In this document: positions 25,390-34,315 of the stretch, in pieces
Layout: the number at the start of each line of letters is the position of its first letter
How positions within the stretch are numbered: position 1 is the stretch's first letter
Position numbers and translations under genes: made by a program
Notes under the pieces: generated by a model
What the model was told of the DNA's origin: nothing
The model's input: only the letters and a program-made list of their open reading frames with translations
The model's database searches: none
Assembly (NCBI GenBank): GCA_964511385.1
Contig: CAZEFE010000002.1
Span: 248,001-312,000, forward strand
DNA from: CAILHX01 sp964511385
Lineage (GTDB): Bacteria > Pseudomonadota > Gammaproteobacteria > Burkholderiales > Methylophilaceae
DNA length: 64,000 bases
Direction of reading: 5' to 3'

Positions 25390-25417
25390 ATTTTATAGGA
25401 AAGACGGAGTTTGTCAA
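25390..25417 (-). promoter_or_regulatory. Sigma-70 promoter of tRNA-Leu
   Basis: On the minus strand a perfect -35 (TTGACA, complement of 25412-25417) is followed after 16 bases by TAAAAT (complement of 25390-25395), inside TATAAAAT. A GC-rich discriminator (GCGCG) follows. This is the layout of a strong, growth-rate-controlled stable-RNA promoter. The -35 ends on the first base of the rnr start codon, so the two divergent genes share the DNA. Confidence 0.8.
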
Positions 25418-27768
25418 TGACAAAAAAGCAGCAACGAAAAGATCCGCATGCAAAACGCGAGGCGGCTCGCTATGAAAATCCGCTGCCAAGCCGCGAATTC
25501 ATTCTTGAAACCATGGAAACCGAGGGCGCGCCACTCAGCGTCGAGCGCTTGTATCAGTTGCTGGACATCAGCGATGACAAGCGTGAAATTTTCAACCGCC
25601 GCCTGGGTGCGATGGAGCGCGAAGGGCAGATTATGCGCAACCGCAAAGGCGCTTTGTGTATTGCGGAAAAACTGAACTTGATCGCCGGACGCGTGCAGGG
25701 GCACGCGGACGGCTTTGGCTTCCTGATCCCCGATGCCGGTGGCGACGATTTGTTCCTCTCGCCCAAGGAAATGTCGCAGGTGATGCATGGCGATCGGGTG
25801 ATGGTGCGTCCCGCGGGCGTAGACAGGCGCGGACGTCCGGAGGGGAAGATTGTTGAAGTGCTGGAGCGGGTCAACAAGCGCCTGGTCGGGCGGCTGATCC
25901 GTGAGCGTGGCGTAGTGCTGGTGTCGGCTGAAGACCGGCGTATCCAGCAAGACATCCTCATCCCTCCTGGTAAAGACATGAACGCCAAGGCCGGGCAGGT
26001 GGTCATGGTGGAACTGATCGAGCAGCCTTCGGCCTATGCACAGCCCATCGGCAAGGTGATCGAGGTGCTGGGCAATTATGCCGACCCGGGGATGGAAATT
26101 GAAATTGCGTTGCGCAAACACAATTTGCCTTATGAGTTCTCACCAACTGCGGTCAGGCTGGCAGAAAAATTCCCGGCCAAGGTGCAGGCGCAGGATTGGG
26201 ATGGGCGCGTCGATTTGCGCGAACTGCCGCTGATCACCATCGATGGTGAAACGGCGCGGGATTTCGATGACGCGGTGTTTTGCGAACCTCAGGGCAAAGG
26301 GTGGCGGCTGGTGGTGGCGATTGCCGACGTGAGCTTTTACGTGCGTCCCGGCGATGCGCTGGACAAGGATGCTTATGATCGCGGCAACTCGGTGTATTTC
26401 CCGCGCCGCGTGATTCCGATGCTGCCGGAGGCGTTGTCGAATGGCTTGTGTTCGCTCAATCCCGACGTGGAACGCCTGTGCATGGTGTGTGATATGCAGA
26501 TTGACGGCAAGGGCAGCATCAAGCGTTATAAATTCTACCCGTCAGTTATGCGTTCCAAGGCGCGCATGACCTACACCAAGGTGTACGACATGCTGACCAA
26601 CCCGAAATCCAGGCTGGCGAAGGAGCAAGCATGGTTGATGCCGCATCTGGCCAACCTGCACGAGTTGTACCAAATCCTGGCAAAATCGCGCGAATTGCGC
26701 GGTGCGATTGAGTTCGAAACCATGGAAACGCTGATGATCTTTAACGACCAGGGCAAGATCGAGCGGATCGAGCCGGTGGTGCGCAACGATGCGCACCGGT
26801 TGATCGAAGAATGCATGCTGGCCGCTAATGTCTGCGCCTCCGATTTCCTGAAAGAGCATCATCACCCTGTGCTGTACCGCATCCACGCCGGCCCTACGCC
26901 GGAAAAGCTGGAAAAACTACGCGATTTCATGCGGGAGTTTGGCTTTGAGTTAGGGGGCGGGGATAACCCGCACGCCAAGGATTACTGCAAACTGCTGGCC
27001 AGGATCAAGGGCCGCCCGGATGAATCGCTGCTACAGACCGTGCTGCTGCGCTCCATGCAGCAAGCGGTTTACAGCCCTGACAATGTGGGGCATTTCGGCC
27101 TGGCTTACGAGTCGTACACTCACTTCACTTCGCCGATCCGCCGTTACCCGGACTTGCTGGTGCACCGCGCCATCAAAGCCACGCTGGAAAACCGGAAATA
27201 CAAGGCGGGCGATTGGTCTGAACTGGGCATGCATTGTTCCATGACCGAACGGCGTGCCGATGACGCTACGCGCGACGTGGAAACCTGGCTCAAGTGTTAT
27301 TACATGCAGGACAAGGTAGGCGAAAGTTTTGACGGCACGGTGAGTGGCGTTACCAGCTTCGGTCTGTTTGTTGCGCTGGATGGCGTATATGTGGAAGGGC
27401 TGCTGCATATCACCGAACTGGGAAATGATTACTTTAACCTGGATAATGTGCGCCACGTGTTGGCCGGCGAGCGCACCGGCAAGAGTTACCGCCTGGGCGA
27501 CCGGGTGCGCATCAAGGTGGCGCGGGTGGACATGGAAAGCAGCAAGATAGATTTTGTGCTGGATGCGCCTGCTGAAACGGGCAAAAAGCCGGAGCGTACC
27601 GTAGTGCCGCCCAGCAAGCCGAAGGCGACAGCCAAGGCCACCCTTACCGCAATCCCCAAGGAAAAGCGTGCATCCAAGGTAAAATCGGACAGGCCCGCCA
27701 GCAAACCGGCCAGCCGCAAAACTGCCGCTAAAAAACAACGAACGAGAAAAGGTTCTTCCAGCAAATGA
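25417..27768 (+). CDS. rnr: Ribonuclease R
   Basis: RNase R is a processive 3'-5' exoribonuclease that degrades structured RNA. The 783-residue protein has an N-terminal helix-turn-helix-like region (about 25-85), cold-shock OB folds (about 85-230), the RNB catalytic domain with TIDGETARDFDDAVF (metal-binding Asp cluster near residue 280), an S1 domain (FDGTVSGVTSFGLFVAL near 645), and a Lys-rich tail typical of RNase R. The ATG at 25417 has GGAG seven bases upstream. The stop overlaps rlmB by 4 bp. Confidence 0.96.
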   Translation: MTKKQQRKDPHAKREAARYENPLPSREFILETMETEGAPLSVERLYQLLDISDDKREIFNRRLGAMEREGQIMRNRKGALCIAEKLNLIAGRVQGHADGFGFLIPDAGGDDLFLSPKEMSQVMHGDRVMVRPAGVDRRGRPEGKIVEVLERVNKRLVGRLIRERGVVLVSAEDRRIQQDILIPPGKDMNAKAGQVVMVELIEQPSAYAQPIGKVIEVLGNYADPGMEIEIALRKHNLPYEFSPTAVRLAEKFPAKVQAQDWDGRVDLRELPLITIDGETARDFDDAVFCEPQGKGWRLVVAIADVSFYVRPGDALDKDAYDRGNSVYFPRRVIPMLPEALSNGLCSLNPDVERLCMVCDMQIDGKGSIKRYKFYPSVMRSKARMTYTKVYDMLTNPKSRLAKEQAWLMPHLANLHELYQILAKSRELRGAIEFETMETLMIFNDQGKIERIEPVVRNDAHRLIEECMLAANVCASDFLKEHHHPVLYRIHAGPTPEKLEKLRDFMREFGFELGGGDNPHAKDYCKLLARIKGRPDESLLQTVLLRSMQQAVYSPDNVGHFGLAYESYTHFTSPIRRYPDLLVHRAIKATLENRKYKAGDWSELGMHCSMTERRADDATRDVETWLKCYYMQDKVGESFDGTVSGVTSFGLFVALDGVYVEGLLHITELGNDYFNLDNVRHVLAGERTGKSYRLGDRVRIKVARVDMESSKIDFVLDAPAETGKKPERTVVPPSKPKATAKATLTAIPKEKRASKVKSDRPASKPASRKTAAKKQRTRKGSSSK

Positions 27769-28511
27769 GCAACACCCGCATTATTTACGGCTTTCACGCC
27801 GTGTTAAGCCGTCTGCGGCAAAACCCGCAAGGCATCGAAGAAATTTGTGTAGACAAGGAGCGCGTAGATGCCCGCATGAAGGATTTGCTGGCATTGGCCA
27901 AGGAGAAGAACCTGCGCGTCATGCAACTGGAACGCGCCCGCCTTGATGGCATGGCAGCTTACGGACGCCATCAAGGCGTTCTGGCGCGCGTGACCGACGC
28001 GCCGATTCCGTACCTGGATATCCATGATGTGCTGGAATCGCTCGATGAGCCGCCATTCCTGCTGATTCTGGACGGCGTGGAAGACCCGCATAACCTGGGT
28101 GCCTGCCTGCGCGTGGCTGATGCCATGGGGGTGCATGCGGTGATTGCGCCAAAAGACCGCGCCGCCGGGCTGAATGCCACGGTCCGCAAGGTCGCCTGCG
28201 GCGCAGCGGAAAGCGTGCCGTTTATCGCCGTAACCAACCTGGCGCGCACCATGCGCGAACTGAAAGAAGCCGGGGTCTGGCTGGTGGGCGCCGCAGCCGA
28301 AGCAGAAGGTGACTTGTTCAATATGAAAATGCAAGGCGCTATCGGCCTGGTGCTGGGGGCGGAGGGCACCGGCCTGCGCCGCCTGACTGCCGAAACCTGT
28401 GATGCCTTGGTACGCATCCCCATGTTGGGGTCGGTTGAGAGCCTGAATGTGTCTGTTGCCAGCGGCATCTGCCTGTATGAGGCCAGAAGACAACGGGTCA
28501 GTCGTGGCTGA
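27765..28511 (+). CDS. rlmB: 23S rRNA (guanosine-2251-2'-O)-methyltransferase
   Basis: The 248-residue SpoU-family enzyme has an N-terminal substrate-binding domain starting YGFHAVLSRLRQ. The SPOUT knot motifs are LDGVEDPHNLGACLRVADAMG (near 105), LVLGAEGTGLRRL (near 193) and IPMLGSVESLNVSVASGI (near 220). The rnr-rlmB pair with an ATGA overlap is a widespread arrangement. Confidence 0.95.
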   Translation: MSNTRIIYGFHAVLSRLRQNPQGIEEICVDKERVDARMKDLLALAKEKNLRVMQLERARLDGMAAYGRHQGVLARVTDAPIPYLDIHDVLESLDEPPFLLILDGVEDPHNLGACLRVADAMGVHAVIAPKDRAAGLNATVRKVACGAAESVPFIAVTNLARTMRELKEAGVWLVGAAAEAEGDLFNMKMQGAIGLVLGAEGTGLRRLTAETCDALVRIPMLGSVESLNVSVASGICLYEARRQRVSRG

Positions 28512-28554
28512 CAAGCGCGTCCCGCTTTAACGACGACGACGCTGCCGTGGATAT

Positions 28555-28833
28555 CTACCCGCCGCTCAGTGCCTGAAAAATGTAAACCGTTGCGCCGTCC
28601 GGGACGCGATCCGAAAGTGTTTTTCGGTCAATCACCATGGCATCATTGATGCAGAAATTGACATGCTGGCGTAGTGAGCCACGCTCATCGAGGACGTAAT
28701 CAGTGAAGCCGGGGGCAATATCATTGATCGCTCGCAGGATTTCCGCGACCGAACCGGTGGGTACCTGAACCGTATGCTGTTCCAGTGCCGGGAAGAACCG
28801 GTAAAGGTGCGGGGTCATTTTTACTACGGGCAT
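28555..28833 (-). CDS. MoaD/ThiS-family sulfur-carrier-like protein
   Basis: The 92-residue protein has a ubiquitin-like sequence pattern (HLYRFFPALEQHTVQVPTG...) and ends exactly in LSGG. That C-terminal Gly-Gly is the feature adenylated and thiocarboxylated in MoaD/ThiS carriers. It begins 5 bp after the stop of the beta-propeller gene, so the two form a minus-strand pair. An ATG at 28818 is an alternative start. No MoaE, ThiG or E1-like enzyme is nearby, so it is unlikely to serve cofactor synthesis directly. It has no membrane or export signal. Confidence 0.75.
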   Translation of the reverse strand: MPVVKMTPHLYRFFPALEQHTVQVPTGSVAEILRAINDIAPGFTDYVLDERGSLRQHVNFCINDAMVIDRKTLSDRVPDGATVYIFQALSGG

Positions 28834-28838
28834 GCCAG

Positions 28839-30023
28839 CTAGCCAAATCGGACTGAATACACCGGCGGAAAATTGCTGCCCAGGCATTGCCAGGTTTCGC
28901 CACGGTCTTCCGACAGATAAACGTTCCCGGTTGTGCTGCCGAAGCACAGGCAATCGCCTGCCACGTCGAGACCATGCCTCAGAACAATGTCATACGCATT
29001 GGCCTGTGGCAGGCCCTTGTTGAACGATTGCCAGGAATGCCCGCCATCAGTCGTGCGCGCGACGCACAGCCCCCCGCCGATTGCCATGCGTGCTGAATCC
29101 GCGCGTGCGGGCACGACCCATGCGGTGCGCCCGTCGTGCGCGTCAACCGCAATTGGGAAGCCGAAATGCACTCCGGCGTCGGGCATGCTGACTTTTTTCC
29201 AGTTCCGCGCGCCATCGGCGCTATAAAACACGCCGCAGTGATTCTGTTGCCAGAGATGATCGGGCTGCGCCAGGCAGCCTGTCACGAAGTGCGGGTCATG
29301 GCTCCACTCGGCTTCCGGGTTCGGCATATAGTCGTTCAGCATGCCGTGGTTGCGGCTTTGCCAGGACTGGCCACCGTCGGTGGTTTCCAGCACGCCCGCG
29401 GAAGAAACCGCGACGTAGATATGCCTAGCATCGCGCGGGTCAACAACAATGGAATGAATGCCTGGTTCAAACACGCCATAATCGATACTTGCCGGCGTGC
29501 CGAACCAGCGGTTCTCGTTGGTTGCTCCGCCGACGAACAGGTCGCCGCCGCGGCTTTCGTGGTTCCACAAGGAGCGGTTGAGCACCCAACTGTCCCCGCC
29601 GTCATCACTGATGAACAATCCGCCGGGGATCGTGCCGGCATACAGCCTGCCGGGTTGATCTGGATGGCCAAACGCAAGATTCCATATCTTAAACACGGTT
29701 GCATCCTTGTATTCCGGTTCACTTGCCGGCGCATCCGGATCGAAATCCGGCGTAGGCAGGTACTTGACGATGTAGCGTGCGCCTTCCGGGTATTTCAGGG
29801 ATAGTACATCCTCCCAGGTCGCGCCATTGTCCCGCGACCGGGATAGCTTGGGTCCCCAGTGACCATGATCCAGGGACGCCCACAGTGTGCCGTCCCGTGG
29901 GTCACGTGCCGCGTAACATACGGGTATGCCTTCATGCTTGATTGGCCGGGTATGCCAAGTGGAATTGGAACGATCAAATATCACCGTACCCTTGCGGGTG
30001 CCGAGCAGAATCATATTGGTCAT
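28839..30023 (-). CDS. Asp-box (BNR) beta-propeller protein, sialidase-like fold
   Basis: In this 394-residue protein at least six Asp-box motifs (SxDxGxxW type) are spread evenly: SRDNGATWEDV, SDDGGDSWVL, TTDGGQSWQS, SADGARNWKKV, TTDGGHSWQSF and SEDRGETWQCL. This indicates a six- or seven-bladed propeller. I do not see the Arg triad or FRIP motif of true sialidases, and no signal peptide is present, so it is probably cytoplasmic and not a secreted glycosidase. It is transcribed with the MoaD/ThiS-like gene. Function unknown. Confidence 0.83.
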   Translation of the reverse strand: MTNMILLGTRKGTVIFDRSNSTWHTRPIKHEGIPVCYAARDPRDGTLWASLDHGHWGPKLSRSRDNGATWEDVLSLKYPEGARYIVKYLPTPDFDPDAPASEPEYKDATVFKIWNLAFGHPDQPGRLYAGTIPGGLFISDDGGDSWVLNRSLWNHESRGGDLFVGGATNENRWFGTPASIDYGVFEPGIHSIVVDPRDARHIYVAVSSAGVLETTDGGQSWQSRNHGMLNDYMPNPEAEWSHDPHFVTGCLAQPDHLWQQNHCGVFYSADGARNWKKVSMPDAGVHFGFPIAVDAHDGRTAWVVPARADSARMAIGGGLCVARTTDGGHSWQSFNKGLPQANAYDIVLRHGLDVAGDCLCFGSTTGNVYLSEDRGETWQCLGSNFPPVYSVRFG

Positions 30024-30327
30024 TGCTCTAATCCTCGCGTGTCGCGACTCGGTTGATGGCGGACCTGTTCAGAACCTTTTTGATAGGCTGGCCTACGCGG
30101 CATCACCTGTCCTGGCACACAGTATAAATGAATAAAATATTTTATTTCAATTGGTTAAGTGTATTCCCATGATTCATGGCAAGTGGGGTCTGGATGTGAT
30201 AAGTGGACGTGACCAGCCTGAGGGGTGCGTAAATCATGGAAGGCTTCAATTTTGGTTTATTTAACCCGCCCAAAATGGTATTCTCTTGCGCTTTCATTCA
30301 CTTAACCTAAACTTCTGGAGTTATCGC
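30024..30327. other. Divergent intergenic region (304 bp) upstream of ndk
   Basis: This region holds the promoters of the propeller gene (minus) and ndk (plus). A perfect 16-bp AT-only palindrome, AATAAAATATTTTATT, lies at 30131-30146, nearer the propeller side. It may simply be promoter-type AT-rich DNA. Before ndk a clear Shine-Dalgarno (CTGGAG) is present. No small gene or RNA is evident. Confidence 0.5.
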
Positions 30328-30753
30328 ATGGCTGTTGAACGTACCCTTTCCATCATTAAACCTGATGCAGTTGCCAAGAACGTGATTGGCAAAATTTATT
30401 CCCGTTTTGAAAGCAACGGCCTGAAGATTGTGGCTGCCAAGCTGGTGCAATTGTCCCAGGCCGAAGCCGAAGGCTTTTACGCTGTGCACCGCGCACGTCC
30501 TTTCTTCAACGACCTGGTCAAGTTCATGGTGTCCGGCCCGGTCATGGTGCAAGTGCTGGAAGGCGAAAACGCCGTGCTGAAGAACCGCGAACTGATGGGC
30601 GCCACCAATCCGAAAGAAGCCGCTCCTGGCACCATTCGCGCTGATTTTGCAGAAAGCATTGATGCCAATGCGGTGCATGGTTCCGACTCTGCTGAAAATG
30701 CCGCGATTGAAATCGCCTATTTCTTCCCGGCTTCGCAAGTTTATTCGCGTTAA
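30328..30753 (+). CDS. ndk: Nucleoside diphosphate kinase
   Basis: Ndk balances nucleoside triphosphate pools by a phospho-His mechanism. The 141-residue protein starts AVERTLSIIKPDAVAKN. The active-site His is in NAVHGSDSAENA (about residue 117). Length is standard. The ATG at 30328 has TGGAG at a suitable distance; the upstream in-frame start would add residues not seen in the family. The stop overlaps the rlmN start (TAATG). Confidence 0.97.
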   Translation: MAVERTLSIIKPDAVAKNVIGKIYSRFESNGLKIVAAKLVQLSQAEAEGFYAVHRARPFFNDLVKFMVSGPVMVQVLEGENAVLKNRELMGATNPKEAAPGTIRADFAESIDANAVHGSDSAENAAIEIAYFFPASQVYSR

Positions 30754-31868
30754 TGACCGTCAACCTGCTTAATTTCGATCAACCGGCACTCGCCGCTTTT
30801 TTTGCGGAGCTAGGCGAAAAGCCTTTTCGCGCCAAGCAGGTGATGCGTTGGATACACCACTTTGGTGTGACCGACATTGAGCAGATGACAGACATTGCAC
30901 GGCCGTTGCGCGAGAAACTTGCCGCAATGGCCGTGATTTCCCCGCCTGAAGTCAAGGTGGAACAAGTTTCCGAAGACGGTACCCGCAAGTGGCTGATTGA
31001 TGTCGGCACCGGCAATGGCATTGAAACCGTGTTTATTCCAGAAGAGGGGCGCGGCACCTTGTGTGTGTCTTCCCAGGTCGGCTGTGCGCTGGAATGCACT
31101 TTCTGCTCCACCGGCAGGCAGGGCTTCAACCGTAACCTGGAAGTCTCGGAAATCATCGGCCAACTATGGGTGGCCAACAAAGCCTTGGGGCGTGATCCCA
31201 AAGGCGATCGAATTATCTCCAATGTTGTCATGATGGGCATGGGCGAACCGCTGGCTAACTTTGACAACGTCGTCACCGCGCTCAACATCATGCTGGATGA
31301 CAGCGCGTATGGCCTTTCCCGCCGTCGCGTCACGGTTTCGACCTCCGGCCTGGTACCCGCCATGGACAGGCTGCGCGAGGAGTGCCCGGTGGCGCTGGCG
31401 GTCAGCCTGCATGCACCCAACGATGCGCTGCGCGACGAAATCGTGCCGATCAACCGCAAATACCCGCTGAAGGAACTGATGGCTGCATGCCGGCGCTATC
31501 TGGAAAAAGCACCGCGTGATTTCATTACATTTGAATACGTCATGCTGGATGGCGTGAACGACACGGTTGAACACGCCCGCCAATTGCTGGCCTTGGTCAA
31601 GGATGTCCCGTGCAAATTCAACCTGATCCCGTTCAACCCGTTTCCGGACAGCGGTTACCTCACGTCGCGCAGTGAGCAAATCCGGCGTTTCCGCGATACA
31701 CTGATGCAAGCCGGCTATGTGGTGACCACTCGCAAGACCCGTGGCGAGGATATTGACGCCGCGTGCGGGCAGCTGGCCGGCAAGGTGCAGGATAAAACCC
31801 GCCGCGCCGAAAAGAGGGTGGTGCGCATTGTGGCTGAACAAGCGCAGCATTCCGTACCTAACCACTAA
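30753..31868 (+). CDS. rlmN: Dual-specificity RNA methyltransferase RlmN (23S rRNA A2503 / tRNA A37)
   Basis: This 371-residue radical SAM enzyme has CALECTFCSTGRQGFNRNL near residue 110, which gives the CxxxCxxC cluster ligands. MMGMGEPLANFDNVV carries the GEP motif. The methyl-carrying Cys region lies near the C-terminus (TRGEDIDAACGQL). It is co-transcribed with ndk, as in many proteobacteria. Confidence 0.96.
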   Translation: MTVNLLNFDQPALAAFFAELGEKPFRAKQVMRWIHHFGVTDIEQMTDIARPLREKLAAMAVISPPEVKVEQVSEDGTRKWLIDVGTGNGIETVFIPEEGRGTLCVSSQVGCALECTFCSTGRQGFNRNLEVSEIIGQLWVANKALGRDPKGDRIISNVVMMGMGEPLANFDNVVTALNIMLDDSAYGLSRRRVTVSTSGLVPAMDRLREECPVALAVSLHAPNDALRDEIVPINRKYPLKELMAACRRYLEKAPRDFITFEYVMLDGVNDTVEHARQLLALVKDVPCKFNLIPFNPFPDSGYLTSRSEQIRRFRDTLMQAGYVVTTRKTRGEDIDAACGQLAGKVQDKTRRAEKRVVRIVAEQAQHSVPNH

Positions 31869-31895
31869 CGAGATCGTGCGATAAAGGCAATACCC

Positions 31896-32837
31896 ATGAG
31901 TGATGAAACACCCGCAATCCTGACCGACCCATTGACCGACCCGGCTGCACCGCGGTTGGCGCTGGGCGCTGCGCTACGCACCGCTCGTAAAAGGTTGGAG
32001 TTGAGCATCGAGGATGCTGCGCAGCAGTTGCGCATGAGCCCCCGCCAGATTCTGGCGCTGGAAGAAGACCATCTTGAGGTATTAAGTTCGCCCGCTTTTG
32101 TTCGAGGATTCATCCGTAATTACGCGCGCTTGCTCAAACTGGAAGCCGAGCCGCTGCTGGAAGCCTATCGCGTCCTGCAGCCGGAAACTGGGCATCAGGC
32201 AGCCATTTCCCTGCAATCCGAGCATATCGCGATTTCTGATGGTTCCAGGAAAATCTGGACCGTTTATGCGCTGGCTTCCCTGCTGGTGGTCGCGCTGGGC
32301 GGGGGGTGGCTGTTTTACAAGGACTGGAGCGCGCAACAACCTGCGGCTCCGGTGACTGCTGAAAAATCCCAGCCCGCAGAACCGCAACCGGCACAAGATG
32401 CTCAACCCGCGCCTGCAGCTGACGTGCCGGCAGCAGTCGCAGCAGAGCCTGCGCCGGTCGTTGCGGCAGCGGCAGAATCATCAGTACCGCCAACCCCGGC
32501 TGCCGCACCTGCCGTTCCGGCAACTGTCGTTGCACCAGCTGCAGCGGCGCCGGCGGCACAAGCCGTGCCTGCACCGCCAACGCCAGCACCTGCGCCCTCT
32601 GCCGCAGCTATCCGGATGGTGTTTTCCGAGCAAACCTGGGTGAGCGTGGTGGATAGCACCGGCAAGGAAGTATTCAATAAAACCAAGGCTGCGGGCACGG
32701 AAGATAACGCTGATGGCACGCCGCCATTCAAGGTGGTGATTGGCAACGCCAATGGGGCCAAGGTGTTTTATCGCGACAAACCTTACGACATTGCACCCTA
32801 TACCAAGAGCAACGTAGCGCGTATTACCCTGGAGTAG
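31896..32837 (+). CDS. rodZ: RodZ-like cytoskeletal/membrane protein
   Basis: The 313-residue protein has the RodZ architecture. A cytoplasmic HTH_25 domain (about 25-90) has SIEDAAQQLRMSPRQILALEEDH. A single membrane helix lies at about 118-140 (YALASLLVVALGGGWLF). A long Ala/Pro-rich linker (145-230) and a periplasmic DUF4115 domain (SEQTWVSVVDSTGKEVFNK) follow. RodZ links MreB to the elongation machinery. It sits between rlmN and ispG, the usual order. Confidence 0.92.
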   Translation: MSDETPAILTDPLTDPAAPRLALGAALRTARKRLELSIEDAAQQLRMSPRQILALEEDHLEVLSSPAFVRGFIRNYARLLKLEAEPLLEAYRVLQPETGHQAAISLQSEHIAISDGSRKIWTVYALASLLVVALGGGWLFYKDWSAQQPAAPVTAEKSQPAEPQPAQDAQPAPAADVPAAVAAEPAPVVAAAAESSVPPTPAAAPAVPATVVAPAAAAPAAQAVPAPPTPAPAPSAAAIRMVFSEQTWVSVVDSTGKEVFNKTKAAGTEDNADGTPPFKVVIGNANGAKVFYRDKPYDIAPYTKSNVARITLE

Positions 32838-32841
32838 CCTC

Positions 32842-34119
32842 TTGAGCCAGCAACAACCTATTTCCCGCCATCCGACGCGCCGTGTCCTGATCGGCAATAT
32901 TCCGGTAGGTGGCGGGGCGCCGGTGGTGGTGCAGTCCATGACCAACACCGATACCGCCGACGCTGAATCTACCGTGCGCCAGGTGTACGAACTCTGGCAA
33001 GCCGGTTCTGAAGTGGTCCGCATTACCGTCAATTCACCTGAGGCCGCGGCCCAGGTCGGTACCATACGCAAACAACTGGATGCGCTGGGTTGCGATGTGC
33101 CGCTGGTCGGCGATTTCCACTTCAATGGCCATAAGCTGCTGGCGCAGTATCCGGATTGCGCCAAGGCGCTGGCCAAATACCGCATCAACCCAGGCAATGT
33201 GGGCAAGGGCAGTAAGCGTGATGAGCAGTTTGCCGCCATGATCGACATGGCCATCCAGCACAACAAGCCGGTGCGTATCGGCGTCAACTGGGGTAGCCTG
33301 GACCAGGCCAAAATGGCGCGCATGATGGATGAGAACGGCAAGAGTGCCACGCCGCTCCCGGCCGATGCCCTGATGCGCGAAGCCTTGATTCAATCCGCGC
33401 TGGAAAGTGCGGAGCAGGCCGAAGCGCTGGGCCTGGCGGCTGACAAAATCATCATTTCCTGCAAAGTCAGCAATGTACAGGACCTGGTTACGGTTTACCG
33501 CGAGCTTGCCCGCCGCAGCGATTACCCGCTGCACCTGGGCTTGACCGAGGCTGGCATGGGCTCAAAAGGAATTGTTGCCTCGTCTGCCGCACTGGGCGTG
33601 TTGCTGCAAGAAGGCATCGGCGACACCATCCGTATTTCGCTGACGCCGGAACCTGGCGAACCGCGCACCAAGGAAGTCGTCGTGGCGCAGGAAATCCTGC
33701 AAACCATGGGTATACGCTCGTTCACGCCGCTGGTGACGGCCTGCCCGGGGTGCGGACGCACTACGTCGACGTTTTTCCAGGAACTGGCGCAGAAAATTCA
33801 GCGCTACTTGCGTGAGCAAATGCCAGTATGGCGCAACCAGTACCCCGGCGTGGAAAACCTGAATGTGGCGGTCATGGGCTGCGTGGTCAACGGCCCCGGC
33901 GAATCCAAACTCGCCAATATCGGCATCAGCCTGCCGGGGACGGGAGAGACGCCGGTCGCCCCGGTGTTTGTGGATGGTGAAAAAACCGTGACCCTCAAAG
34001 GGGACGCGATTGCCGAAGAGTTTCAGGCAATTGTGGAAGACTACGTGCGTAGCAATTACGCCGAGGGCGGCAAACTGAGAGCGGCTTCCAAGGTGATCCC
34101 CATCAAGGCTGTGGCATAA
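32842..34119 (+). CDS. ispG: 4-hydroxy-3-methylbut-2-enyl diphosphate synthase (IspG)
   Basis: IspG performs the penultimate step of the MEP isoprenoid pathway with a [4Fe-4S] cluster. The 425-residue protein contains VVVQSMTNTDTADAEST near its N-terminus. Cluster ligands are in CPGCGRTTSTFF (near 303) and CVVNGPGE (near 350). The start is TTG at 32842, with GGAG seven bases upstream and no ATG before the conserved N-terminus. This may lower its translation. It lies 4 bp after rodZ. Confidence 0.96.
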   Translation: MSQQQPISRHPTRRVLIGNIPVGGGAPVVVQSMTNTDTADAESTVRQVYELWQAGSEVVRITVNSPEAAAQVGTIRKQLDALGCDVPLVGDFHFNGHKLLAQYPDCAKALAKYRINPGNVGKGSKRDEQFAAMIDMAIQHNKPVRIGVNWGSLDQAKMARMMDENGKSATPLPADALMREALIQSALESAEQAEALGLAADKIIISCKVSNVQDLVTVYRELARRSDYPLHLGLTEAGMGSKGIVASSAALGVLLQEGIGDTIRISLTPEPGEPRTKEVVVAQEILQTMGIRSFTPLVTACPGCGRTTSTFFQELAQKIQRYLREQMPVWRNQYPGVENLNVAVMGCVVNGPGESKLANIGISLPGTGETPVAPVFVDGEKTVTLKGDAIAEEFQAIVEDYVRSNYAEGGKLRAASKVIPIKAVA

Positions 34120-34273
34120 GGCGATAGCCCTTTCAACTTCTTGTGGCAATTGTGTCACAAACGCGACATTCTGCTAACCCGCCCTGGGTTGCAGATGCCT
34201 CACTATTTTGTAACCTATTGTATTTATTTGTTTTGTGTGTCATTGGCATGGAATGTGCTGAATATTTTCCAAG

Positions 34274-34298
34274 CGATATATAATTGTCTTTATTGCGA
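34274..34298. promoter_or_regulatory. ModE box 1 (upstream of modE)
   Basis: A 25-bp partly palindromic element: CGATATATAATT, three bases, then TTTATTGCGA. It matches two further elements upstream of the porin-mod operon and of the TonB receptor with the same length and spacing. The outer half-sites (CG.TAT.TA and the complement of TTTATTGCG) resemble the known ModE half-site CGnTATATA. It ends 17 bp before the modE start, so autorepression is likely. Confidence 0.75.
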
Positions 34299-34315
34299 CA
34301 TACTTAGGGATTGTT

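Noticed and set aside
28839..30023. True sialidase (exo-alpha-sialidase)
   Set aside because: Asp boxes are shared by many propellers. No FRIP motif, Arg triad or export signal was found, so only the fold is claimed.
30131..30146. AT-only palindrome AATAAAATATTTTATT as an operator
   Set aside because: It is a perfect palindrome but of very low complexity in an AT-rich promoter region, where such sequences arise easily by chance.
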